Assembly: GCF_003148565.1 (NCBI RefSeq) | Contig: NZ_QGGL01000003.1 | Coordinates: 239,223-303,222 of the forward strand | DNA from: Tumebacillus permanentifrigoris | GTDB lineage: Bacteria; Bacillota; Bacilli; Tumebacillales; Tumebacillaceae | Direction: 5' to 3' | DNA: 64,000 nt | Part shown: one piece after another, positions 46,381 through 54,643 of the stretch | Position numbering within the stretch: the stretch's first letter is position 1 | Layout: each line of letters opens with the position of its first letter | Position numbers and translations under genes: made by a program | Notes under the pieces: model-generated | Database searches by the model: none | Told to the model about the DNA's origin: nothing | Seen by the model: the letters and a program-made list of their open reading frames with translations, nothing else

Positions 46381-47151
46381 CTACTCACAGAGGAAAACCG
46401 ATTCCGTGTACAACCGCAGCGATCGTCCCCACTGCTCCATCAATTGTTCCCAGCGCTCGACGTCGAGTTGTGATTGGAGCAACAAGTCCAGCGGGATGCG
46501 CAAGTTCAAGATCCGACCTTCCACGACGCAGCGGGTGACACCCGCAGGCATCACGCGTTCGCGCAGGACGGTCTCCTCCAGCTCCTCAATGCTCCACGCT
46601 GGGTAACAGAAATGCACCCTACCGGCTTGAGGTACACCGTCACATTGCGAGAAGCGTTGCACCGGTAACTTCTTGGTATACGAATCGACGATGATCGTCC
46701 ACGCATGGAGCCGCGATTCCAGATCACGTCGACCGCCAGCTGGGTACAGGAACGAGCGAACCCCACCTTCTTCCACCACTTCGGCGAGCGCAACGTCCGC
46801 GCCTGGTTCCTCCCGCCATTCGATCTCCGGCGCTTGTCGCAATTCTTCCAACCAGCCGCCGCTCGGGACAGCATGGCTCCAAGACTCTAGAGCGAACTGT
46901 TCCGCATTCACCACTTGCAGAACGGCTCGTTTGCAGTTCAACGCCTCCAACGAGTGCGTGCGATGCGCTCCGTCTAGGATTAGATAGGAACCATCGCGCA
47001 TCTGCATCGCGATTGGCGGGTGACGCAACACGCCTTCCATACGGATGGCATAGCTCGTGACATCGAGTCGATGGGGCTCGTATTCTTCATGAAAGCGGAT
47101 TCGGTCAAGGTCGACCACTTGCAAGGAATTGACACCTGTAGCGAGGATCAT
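46381..47151 (-). CDS. SbnI-like free serine kinase (ParB/sulfiredoxin fold)
   Basis: 256 residues. ParB/Srx-like core: FHEEYEPHRLDVT, VLRHPPIAMQMRDGSYLILDGAHRTHSLEALNCKRA. C-terminal VMPAGVTRCVVEGRILNLRIPLDLL closely follows the Staphylococcus SbnI pattern as I remember it. SbnI makes O-phospho-L-serine from free serine and ATP and senses heme for staphyloferrin B synthesis. Here no siderophore genes adjoin it, so it is an orphan. The conserved Glu in HEEYEPHRL corresponds to the family's catalytic Glu. ATG 47151 has GGAG nine bases upstream. Confidence 0.75.
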   Translation of the reverse strand: MILATGVNSLQVVDLDRIRFHEEYEPHRLDVTSYAIRMEGVLRHPPIAMQMRDGSYLILDGAHRTHSLEALNCKRAVLQVVNAEQFALESWSHAVPSGGWLEELRQAPEIEWREEPGADVALAEVVEEGGVRSFLYPAGGRRDLESRLHAWTIIVDSYTKKLPVQRFSQCDGVPQAGRVHFCYPAWSIEELEETVLRERVMPAGVTRCVVEGRILNLRIPLDLLLQSQLDVERWEQLMEQWGRSLRLYTESVFLCE

Positions 47152-47267
47152 GTATTTCAACTCCGTCTGATGTTCTCCAAGTTAAAATCAGTGTGTAATT
47201 TAATTAAATTACGTTTCTCCGCTTGTGTCAAGGATTGATTTTCAACACATGGAGGTTTCTGCAAAAA

Positions 47268-47306
47268 ATGAGCCCGGTTCGCTTAGCCGAACCGGGCTCA
47301 TTTCTA
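47268..47306 (-). terminator. Terminator of mnmA
   Basis: AAATGAGCCCGGTTCGG/CCGAACCGGGCTCATTT long hairpin about 20 bases after the mnmA stop at 47325. Confidence 0.9.
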
Positions 47307-47324
47307 CATTTTGTTCTCCTACTC

Positions 47325-48461
<1,137 letters not shown>

Positions 48462-48521
48462 CTATTGTGTCAGTTTTACTTTGTCCGAACTCGGTTGCCC
48501 TCAATCATAACATACATATAA

Positions 48522-48563
48522 AAAGGAGCAAATAACCGGGAACACAATCCGGTATTGCTCCTG
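48522..48563 (-). terminator. Terminator of the small disordered protein gene
   Basis: GGAGCAATACCGG/CCGGTTATTTGCTCC hairpin with TTTTTATATG following in the minus direction. Confidence 0.8.
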
Positions 48564-48576
48564 CTTGGTTTGTTGC

Positions 48577-48756
48577 TTACTCGTTGGAAGGCGGGTTCGG
48601 ATGAGCGTGATGGGATGCACCTTCACGCATCCGTGCTTGCGGGCGTGGTGCGATCGAACCGTCAGGACGCAGCGGCGCAAAATCGTCCTTGGCTTTCGGG
48701 TTGTCGAGACCTTTCGGACCACCGAAGTTACCTGGATGGTTGTCTTTGTTGCGCAT
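48577..48756 (-). CDS. Small hydrophilic, probably disordered protein
   Basis: 59 residues from ATG 48756 with AAGGGGG eight bases upstream. Rich in Pro, Asn, Asp, His, Arg and Gly (MRNKDNHPGNFGGPKGLDNP...HHAHPNPPSNE), with no hydrophobic core or cysteine. Own terminator. Size and composition recall small spore or stress proteins, but I do not recognise it. Confidence 0.6.
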   Translation of the reverse strand: MRNKDNHPGNFGGPKGLDNPKAKDDFAPLRPDGSIAPRPQARMREGASHHAHPNPPSNE

Positions 48757-48804
48757 ATGGATGCCCCCTTTTGAATGAAGAGTCGTTATAGGGTATCCCA
48801 TGCA

Positions 48805-48840
48805 AAAAGACCTGATTCACGAAGGAATCAGGTCTTTTTA
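48805..48840 (-). terminator. Terminator of the tRNA operon
   Basis: AAAAAGACCTGATTC/GAATCAGGTCTTTTT hairpin, just after the last tRNA (Ile). Confidence 0.9.
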
Positions 48841-48843
48841 TGT

Positions 48844-48920
48844 TGGTGGGCCCAAGAAGATTCGAACTTCCGACCTCACGATTATCAGTCGTGCGCTCTA
48901 GCCAACTGAGCTATGGGCCC
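48844..48920 (-). tRNA. tRNA-Ile (GAT anticodon)
   Basis: GGGCCCA acceptor, loop CTGATAA giving anticodon GAT, TTCGAAT T-loop, CCA encoded. Last gene of the operon. Confidence 0.96.
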
Positions 48921-48941
48921 TTAGTCGTTGAAAGTAAAAAA

Positions 48942-49015
48942 TGGAGCGGGTGATGGGAATCGAACCCACGCTGTCGGCTTGGGAAGCCGATGTTCTGCCA
49001 TTGAACTACACCCGC
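48942..49015 (-). tRNA. tRNA-Gly (CCC anticodon)
   Basis: GCGGGTG acceptor; seven-base loop TTCCCAA gives anticodon CCC; CCA encoded. CCC is less usual than GCC or TCC. Confidence 0.93.
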
Positions 49016-49018
49016 AAA

Positions 49019-49109
49019 TGGCGGAGGGGGAGGGATTCGAACCCTCGATACTGTTACCAGTATACTCCCTTAGCAGGGGAGCGCCTTCGGCCAGCTCGGC
49101 CACCACTCC
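49019..49109 (-). tRNA. tRNA-Ser (GCT anticodon)
   Basis: Class II tRNA with a long variable arm; loop CTGCTAA gives GCT; CCA encoded. One acceptor-stem mismatch (T5-C68) by my pairing. Confidence 0.93.
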
Positions 49110-49136
49110 GTACAAAAAGCGAAACAAAACAATAAA

Positions 49137-49213
49137 TGGCGGAGCTGACGGGATTCGAACCCGCGGTCTTCCGCGTGACAGGCGGACATGTTAGGCCACT
49201 ACACCACAGCTCC
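49137..49213 (-). tRNA. tRNA-Asp (GTC anticodon)
   Basis: GGAGCTG acceptor, loop CTGTCAC gives GTC, CCA encoded. Confidence 0.95.
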
Positions 49214-49216
49214 ATG

Positions 49217-49292
49217 TGGTTGCGGGGACAGGACTTGAACCTGTGACCTTCGGGTTATGAGCCCGACGAGCTGCCAACTGCTCCACCCCGCG
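49217..49292 (-). tRNA. Initiator tRNA-fMet (CAT anticodon)
   Basis: Starts CGCGGGG opposite CCCCGCA, so the 1-72 pair is unpaired (C-A), and has GGG/CCC in the anticodon stem: initiator features. Loop CTCATAA. Followed towards the next gene by a 77 bp spacer. Confidence 0.96.
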
Positions 49293-49369
49293 ACGAAAAG
49301 GATTTCGGAGTGTCGACGTTGCGGCATGGACGCCGCGGTCTTAGTCGACCTTCCTTTGTTTTTTGAAAA

Positions 49370-49445
49370 TGGTGGAGGCTGACGGGATCGAACCGCCGAC
49401 CCTCTGCTTGTAAGGCAGATGCTCTCCCAGCTGAGCTAAGCCTCC
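49370..49445 (-). tRNA. tRNA-Val (TAC anticodon)
   Basis: GGAGGCT acceptor, loop CTTACAA gives TAC, CCA encoded. Confidence 0.95.
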
Positions 49446-49453
49446 GTAAAACG

Positions 49454-49530
49454 TGGTGACCCGTACGGGATTCGAACCCGTGAATGTCGCCTTGAAAGGG
49501 CGATGAGTTAAGCCGCTTCTCCAACGGGCC
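49454..49530 (-). tRNA. tRNA-Glu (TTC anticodon)
   Basis: GGCCCGT acceptor, loop CTTTCAA gives TTC, CCA encoded. Confidence 0.95.
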
Positions 49531-49536
49531 AAGATG

Positions 49537-49612
49537 TGGCTCCCCGAGCAAGACTCGAACTTGCGACCATCCGATTAACAGTCGGGCGCTCTACCAACTG
49601 AGCTATCGAGGA
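49537..49612 (-). tRNA. tRNA-Asn (GTT anticodon)
   Basis: TCCTCGA acceptor, loop CTGTTAA gives GTT, discriminator G, CCA encoded. Confidence 0.95.
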
Positions 49613-49616
49613 ACAA

Positions 49617-49692
49617 TGGTGGAGAGTAGCGGATTCGAACCGCTGACCCCCTGCTTGCAAGGCAGGTGCTCTACCAACTGAGCTAACCCCCC
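49617..49692 (-). tRNA. tRNA-Ala (TGC anticodon)
   Basis: GGGGGGT acceptor with G-T pairs, loop CTTGCAA gives TGC, CCA encoded. Confidence 0.94.
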
Positions 49693-49700
49693 ATTGAAAA

Positions 49701-49777
49701 TGGCGCGCCCTGAGAGATTCGAACTCCCGGCCTTTTGATTCGTAGTCAAACGCTCTATCCAGCTGAGCTAAGGGCGC
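49701..49777 (-). tRNA. tRNA-Arg (ACG anticodon)
   Basis: GCGCCCT acceptor, loop CTACGAA gives ACG (read as ICG after A34 deamination), CCA encoded. Confidence 0.96.
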
Positions 49778-49803
49778 GTATGCGGTTGTTTATGAAATGA
49801 AAA

Positions 49804-49886
49804 TGGTGCGGATGAAGGGACTCGAACCCCCACGGTTGCCCGCTGGTACCTAAAACCAGTGCGTCTGCCAATTCCGCCACATCCGC
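49804..49886 (-). tRNA. tRNA-Leu (TAG anticodon)
   Basis: Class II tRNA; loop TTTAGGT gives TAG; long variable arm; CCA encoded. First gene of the operon. Confidence 0.95.
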
Positions 49887-49980
49887 GAAATTGCTACGTT
49901 CCTTCTACGTGACAAGTCGTTAGCATTACAGGACTGTGTGTTTTGCTCAGTCACACTGTGTTGCGTGTCCCGTGAGTTCT

Positions 49981-50009
49981 AATATACAGGATTGCACACA
50001 ACTATGCAA
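49981..50009 (-). promoter_or_regulatory. Sigma-A promoter of the tRNA operon
   Basis: Minus strand TTGCAT (50009-50004), 17 bp spacer, TATATT (49986-49981). It lies about 95 bp upstream of the tRNA-Leu gene, with no competing gene between. Confidence 0.8.
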
Positions 50010-50133
50010 GGGGTTTTCGAAACTTTTTTGGGACGGGGGGTTCAAATGCAACCCTGCCTGCCCTCCCCTTTCCGAAGAAAGTCAGAACGTCCGCCTATGA
50101 TCTAGTCGAACGTTCTAGCTTTACACATTTCGA

Positions 50134-51195
50134 TCAGTTCTCAGTCAGCAGTTTCCAGTAACCGAATTGTCCTCCTACCATCAAGTATCCTAACCTAGTC
50201 ACAAGGCTTGTTTGCAGAGTAAATCCTCCACCAGTGTTTGGTCTGATGTACCCATATCCAGCGCTGTTACCCAAAGGATAGAGAAGTTCGTATTGACTGA
50301 ACAGTGACCCCAAGAAAACTCTCCCGCTGGGAAGCGATGTGATCGTCTGAATGGCATAAGAAGACCCATGACTCCAGGTAGCACTGTACTGCGTGATTCC
50401 CGACTGGTTGATGATTTCATACCTTCCCGAACTGCCTGCAATGATGATGTTTCCGTTGCTGAGTTGGGCCACAGCGTTTGGAGTGGTCACATAAGTCAAA
50501 GTAGCACTGCGAATCAGATTGCCATTCGCATCTAGAATGTTATACTTCCCCCCTGAACCAACGAGCACAATATTGCCCGTATCGGCAAGCTGTGTTCCTG
50601 CTGTGATCGAGGTAGCACCGTGTGACCAACTTCCGTACTTGATAGAATTCCCATATCCATCCATGAACGCATACTTGCCACTATCACCAGCCAGCAGAAT
50701 CCGGCCATCCGCGAGGCCGATTGCGGTATTGATCAATGACGTTCCTTGCGCCCATTTACCAGATTTCACGACATAGTCGTAGTCGGTAATAATCTGGAAG
50801 TTACCACCACCCCCTGCCAATACGACAAACCCATTGCTCATCGTCGCGGCTGCTGAAATCCCGAACAGGGTGCCATTTTGCCAAGTGTTGCTTGTAAGCG
50901 CGTTGCCTGCTGCATCGAAGATCGTATATTTGCCAGCGCCAACAGTCGCAACATAGTTTCCGTTGCTGAAGTTTGCAGATTGCATCACAAAACTATAATT
51001 AGCGGGATACGACATTTGCCCCTCTTTTATCTCGAAGAGCGGGCCGGTCGCTGTTGCGGGGGATACTGTTTCTTGTGTAAGAGATGTTGCTGGATCGATT
51101 GCCTGAATGGTTGCATTGGTGTCAGCGAACGCGAGCTGTGACGATAAAACACCACCCGCAAGCACTACGGATGCGAACAAAGATTTCTTTTTCAT
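50134..51195 (-). CDS. Secreted beta-propeller-like repeat protein
   Basis: 353 residues. Signal peptide (KKKSLFASVVLAGGVLSSQLAFA). From about 70 onward six or seven repeats of about 43 residues, each shaped GNIVLVGSGGKYNILDANGNLI followed by a SATW/SGKW-type strand, as in propeller blades. No catalytic motif. Secreted or surface-held; function unknown, perhaps binding. Its base composition is lower in GC than the operons to the left, marking the beginning of the accessory region. Confidence 0.75.
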   Translation of the reverse strand: MKKKSLFASVVLAGGVLSSQLAFADTNATIQAIDPATSLTQETVSPATATGPLFEIKEGQMSYPANYSFVMQSANFSNGNYVATVGAGKYTIFDAAGNALTSNTWQNGTLFGISAAATMSNGFVVLAGGGGNFQIITDYDYVVKSGKWAQGTSLINTAIGLADGRILLAGDSGKYAFMDGYGNSIKYGSWSHGATSITAGTQLADTGNIVLVGSGGKYNILDANGNLIRSATLTYVTTPNAVAQLSNGNIIIAGSSGRYEIINQSGITQYSATWSHGSSYAIQTITSLPSGRVFLGSLFSQYELLYPLGNSAGYGYIRPNTGGGFTLQTSLVTRLGYLMVGGQFGYWKLLTEN

Positions 51196-51284
51196 TAAGG
51201 GATAAGCCTCCTTTTCCTCATGACTTTTATATTATCAAAAATAAGTAAAAAATCAATAGACTATCTCGATCATCACCACTTACA

Positions 51285-51539
51285 CTAATCTACATATTGT
51301 TTATAAATGTAACATAAGCTCTGTCCCCGCAAATCAAGAAGTATTGTTGCATGTTGAAACTCTCGCGGCTTATATGAACGTTTCAATAGAACTTTGTGAT
51401 TGTAGGCTCTCTGTATTTCAATATATAGGTTGAAATTATGGTCAGGCGTTCGGCTCACTTTACATTCATATACTTCCCCGATCGTTGGTGACTCGTATTG
51501 ATACTTTTGAAGTGCACTGAAAACCTTCTCATACTCCAT
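51285..51539 (-). CDS. Hypothetical small protein
   Basis: 84 residues from ATG 51539 with AAGGAG eight bases upstream. Mixed alpha/beta character, no signal peptide. AT-rich, like its two upstream neighbours. Not recognised. Confidence 0.55.
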   Translation of the reverse strand: MEYEKVFSALQKYQYESPTIGEVYECKVSRTPDHNFNLYIEIQRAYNHKVLLKRSYKPREFQHATILLDLRGQSLCYIYKQYVD

Positions 51540-51605
51540 AAAATAATCTCCTTGGACTATCACATTGAGTTTACTAGGTATCTCTACAATGGCACAATAA
51601 TCGAC

Positions 51606-52160
51606 TTACCCTTTGCTCGCAAGGCCAGAAAGTAGTAATAACTGAAGGTCATCTTTATCCATCGATGCTTTAGCAAAAGCCGGCAATAAACCAATATCCA
51701 CTAGTCTATTCACGTGATACTCCAACATAGTCGCAATATATGAAGGGTTATTTATGTACTCAAATACTTTAGAGATATCATAGAAACACTCACTGAATTG
51801 TTGTTTACTCGGATGAAGTAAGTGGATATGAGGCAACTCTTCGAACACTCCCTTTTGCAGGGCCCGATAGATATCCTCAATAACCTTACTCAAGGACTGG
51901 AGATATCCTATATGAACAGTTGTTCCACTAACGGGAAAGTTTTGAGGAGCAGAAAACAGTTTGATTAGAGTACTAATTTCATAATGGTAGCCTCCACCTT
52001 CCCGTATTCTTTTACCATTTTCCATTAGCAAGATTTCTAACTGTCTAATCGGATCGGTATCTTTTACTATCTCTTCTTGTATCTTTTCTTCTGTGAAATC
52101 TCTCTTTTGTCTCGAAATAACTTCCATCAAATTCTCAAGGAGTAAGTACCGCTTTACCAC
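51606..52160 (-). CDS. Hypothetical protein, downstream member of a coupled pair
   Basis: 184 residues, mostly helical and charged, ending LLLLSGLASKG. Its ATG lies inside the stop region of the previous gene (ATGGTAA, 7 bp overlap), so translation is coupled, or the two were once one gene. AT-rich compared with the window average. Not recognised. Confidence 0.6.
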   Translation of the reverse strand: MVKRYLLLENLMEVISRQKRDFTEEKIQEEIVKDTDPIRQLEILLMENGKRIREGGGYHYEISTLIKLFSAPQNFPVSGTTVHIGYLQSLSKVIEDIYRALQKGVFEELPHIHLLHPSKQQFSECFYDISKVFEYINNPSYIATMLEYHVNRLVDIGLLPAFAKASMDKDDLQLLLLSGLASKG

Positions 52161-52711
52161 ATACCGATGTATTTCCTCGAAATATAAGTAAAATGGAATG
52201 ATGGTTCGCTAGGATCACTGCTGTAGAGATAAACCATGTAATCACCTTCGCTACCTACATCGCTTGACCAGGACGCGAAGTACTTCTTACCGTCTTTTTC
52301 ACCATTTTTACTATCGAGATTTACAGGATGTACGCCAAAACATGCGCGGATTTGCTTAAAATAAGCATCATCGGATACTTCAGACCTAAATATAGATCGA
52401 TCTTGTTTATAGGGATATTCTTCGTTGAATACTCGATAGAGTTGTTGAATTGCCTGAACGATTATATCAAAAGTCAGAATGAGCTGAAGAACATTAAGTG
52501 ACCGAGCATCATCATTATTGTGCTGTAGGTCGATATAGGGAAGCCCTTGAACCCCCACATGGAGCCAGTCCTTAGCAGAACAACAGAGACTCCATAAATT
52601 TTTTCCGTTAATATTGCTGTAACGATTTATCAGGAAATTCGAATGTTCGTTGACGATAATTTGGAAATTTTCTAGTAGTTTTTTGTCTAACACATACGAA
52701 TTGAATGCCAT
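52154..52711 (-). CDS. Hypothetical protein, upstream member of a coupled pair
   Basis: 185 residues, aromatic-rich (several Trp/Tyr), no signal peptide or membrane segment. Overlaps the following gene by 7 bp. AT-rich. Similar sized neighbours in a mobile region suggest a defence- or toxin-immunity-type pair, but there is no motif to support a particular function. Confidence 0.6.
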   Translation of the reverse strand: MAFNSYVLDKKLLENFQIIVNEHSNFLINRYSNINGKNLWSLCCSAKDWLHVGVQGLPYIDLQHNNDDARSLNVLQLILTFDIIVQAIQQLYRVFNEEYPYKQDRSIFRSEVSDDAYFKQIRACFGVHPVNLDSKNGEKDGKKYFASWSSDVGSEGDYMVYLYSSDPSEPSFHFTYISRKYIGMW

Positions 52712-52888
52712 TACAATAAATCCCCCTATTTGGATAACACATCTCTATCACTATCAATTTAGTCTATCATGTTTCTAGATTGCTATAAAGAAACAATGAT
52801 TCAAGATTGAACCCGCATATAGATTTGCGTACAGTGACCATAATATCCATGATTGCCTTTTGGAAAAGAGAATTCCTTTACCCCTGCA

Positions 52889-52918
52889 AACAAAAAGGCA
52901 GCCTCCTCAAGGCTGCAC
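52889..52918 (-). terminator. Terminator of the DNA methyltransferase gene
   Basis: GCAGCCTTGAGGAGGCTGC hairpin with CTTTTTGT downstream in the minus direction. Confidence 0.85.
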
Positions 52919-52948
52919 TTTCATACATCAACCTCTTATCGCAAATCC

Positions 52949-54271
52949 TTAAACAAGAGATTTTGCTACGCTACACACACGCTTAAATGTGATACTACGT
53001 ACAAATAGATCCCCCTCCTCTGGATTCCCCCTCTCAATTAAGATGAACCGGCGGTCAGCCCCCGACTGATGGTTCAGGTCCAAAACTGCGTGGGCAGTAG
53101 TGCCCGAACCGGCGAACGGGTCAAGTACGATCCCGTTTGGCGGGCACCACAGATGAATGAGCTTCTTGAACAGTTTGAGCGGCTTTACCGTTTGGAAGTT
53201 GTGCCCCTTACCGATGGCCGCGTTCAGTTCATTGATTCCAGCCTGAGTGTGACCTGACTCCTCATAGCTCCATGATTGTGTACCGAACACTTCCGGCTCG
53301 TCATAGTCGTCTGTGGCCCAGTACGTGGTAGGAATTTTGCCTTGCTTTACGTGGTTGAGATAACGTTTTATCGCAGGACGTCCCATTCCGTTTGCAGTGA
53401 AGTAGAGCATCGGCCATACATCGTGATCGCGAAGTTCCTCTGCTTTTTGCCGTGCGGATTGAAGGAGGGGATGTTCGGCAATTGCGTCGTCATATACAAC
53501 TGGGCAGGAGTCCAACTTCAAGTCAGCTAGTGTCGGTGTTGGAGCGTTTTTCAGCACCAAGGCTTTCTGGCGACCGTCGTCGAGGTCTCGTTCTTCGTAA
53601 GAACTGCCCCAGGATTGGAGCCACTCCTTCATTTTCTTCTTGGGATGCGACCATGCACGAGCACCCGGATAGTGCAACGCCCCAGTAAAAGGCGATTGGA
53701 TCGCATACCGATCCCGCTCCGCAGGCGTGGCGACGGTAGCGTCTCCTCCGATCTTCCAAGGGCCGGCAGGGTCGTTGTCCGGGTTTTTGTACTTAGCGTT
53801 CATGACATCGTGGCGGGGAAGAAGATTCGTGCTGGCTTGCTCCTTGTTCTTGGCGTAGACAAGCACGTATTCCGTGTCGCTGGAGACATGCTTGTTGTCG
53901 TTTCTGGGGCCATATGACTTTTGCCAGTTGATGATCGCGATACGGTTCTGTTCGCCAAACACCTCGTCCATGAGCAAGCCTAAGCGAAACAGTTCATTGT
54001 CGTCGATGCAGATTGCGAGGACTCCACCGGGTTTGAGTAGCTCATGCATTCGAATCAGACGAGGCTTCATCATGTTTACCCACTCCCCGCCCCAATCATC
54101 ACGGTAGCGGAATCTCCGGCCAGTGTTATACGGCGGGTCGGTGACGATGAGATCGACGAGGCCACGATGCTGTTCCAACTCCGCCATGACTCTGAGATTT
54201 TCGCCTTCGATGATCATGTTTTTTGATTGCCCTACTTCCGTACCCACACACAATTTACGAATTATCATCAT
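52949..54271 (-). CDS. DNA methyltransferase (type III Mod-like, beta-class amino-MTase)
   Basis: About 440 residues. Catalytic motif IV VDLIVTDPPYNTG near residue 42 and SAM-binding motif I VLDPFAGSGTTAHAVLDLN near the C-terminus: the order of beta-class N6-adenine/N4-cytosine MTases such as type III Mod. Shorter than most full Mod subunits and no Res/helicase gene lies next to it, so it looks like an orphan methylase. Start uncertain: ATG 54271, 54268 or an ATG near 54214 (MIIEGENL). The gene begins within the end of the upstream small gene. Confidence 0.85.
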   Translation of the reverse strand: MMIIRKLCVGTEVGQSKNMIIEGENLRVMAELEQHRGLVDLIVTDPPYNTGRRFRYRDDWGGEWVNMMKPRLIRMHELLKPGGVLAICIDDNELFRLGLLMDEVFGEQNRIAIINWQKSYGPRNDNKHVSSDTEYVLVYAKNKEQASTNLLPRHDVMNAKYKNPDNDPAGPWKIGGDATVATPAERDRYAIQSPFTGALHYPGARAWSHPKKKMKEWLQSWGSSYEERDLDDGRQKALVLKNAPTPTLADLKLDSCPVVYDDAIAEHPLLQSARQKAEELRDHDVWPMLYFTANGMGRPAIKRYLNHVKQGKIPTTYWATDDYDEPEVFGTQSWSYEESGHTQAGINELNAAIGKGHNFQTVKPLKLFKKLIHLWCPPNGIVLDPFAGSGTTAHAVLDLNHQSGADRRFILIERGNPEEGDLFVRSITFKRVCSVAKSLV

Positions 54272-54626
54272 CCCCCGCCCATGTTCCTTGGTCATAGTAT
54301 TCTGGGTGAGGGTACTTTTTGGCGAATTCCACGACTGAAAGTTTCGACAAGTCATCCAACACCTGTAGGTACTTCGCGTCTTCCTCCCCAATGTGGAAAA
54401 TCGGGTCACAGCATCGGATCGGAAGAAACTCGCCATCCGCCTTCTGCTCTACAATATGAAACTCGACGTTTCCGTCGCATATGACAAGGGCTGTATCGTT
54501 CGTCAGGAGCAAGCCGGACAGTTTAAACACTTTCTCTTCATCAAGATCCTGCTCCGTCCAACTTATCGTGACGAGTTCTCTCCCTCTAACACATTCCTCT
54601 TGAATGCGCTGGTCGAAAGTTCCCAT
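54255..54626 (-). CDS. Hypothetical acidic protein between methylase and regulator
   Basis: 123 residues from ATG 54626 with GGAGGGAGAGGA just upstream. Acidic, soluble, ends WAGDDDNS. Overlaps the methylase by about 17 bp; starts about 17 bp after the HTH-TPR-HTH gene stop, so all three form an operon. Not recognised. Confidence 0.6.
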   Translation of the reverse strand: MGTFDQRIQEECVRGRELVTISWTEQDLDEEKVFKLSGLLLTNDTALVICDGNVEFHIVEQKADGEFLPIRCCDPIFHIGEEDAKYLQVLDDLSKLSVVEFAKKYPHPEYYDQGTWAGDDDNS

Positions 54627-54643
54627 TCCTCTCCCTCCCCTAT

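Noticed and set aside
49293..49369. Additional small RNA or decayed tRNA between fMet and Val tRNAs
   Set aside because: Only a GCGGC/GCCGC hairpin and a GTCGAC repeat; no cloverleaf.
48844..49886. CRISPR-like regular repeats
   Set aside because: The periodicity comes from tandem tRNA genes with shared T-loops.
54272..54436. N-terminal extension of the DNA methyltransferase
   Set aside because: It would lie inside the small acidic gene in another frame and looks like low-quality translated sequence.
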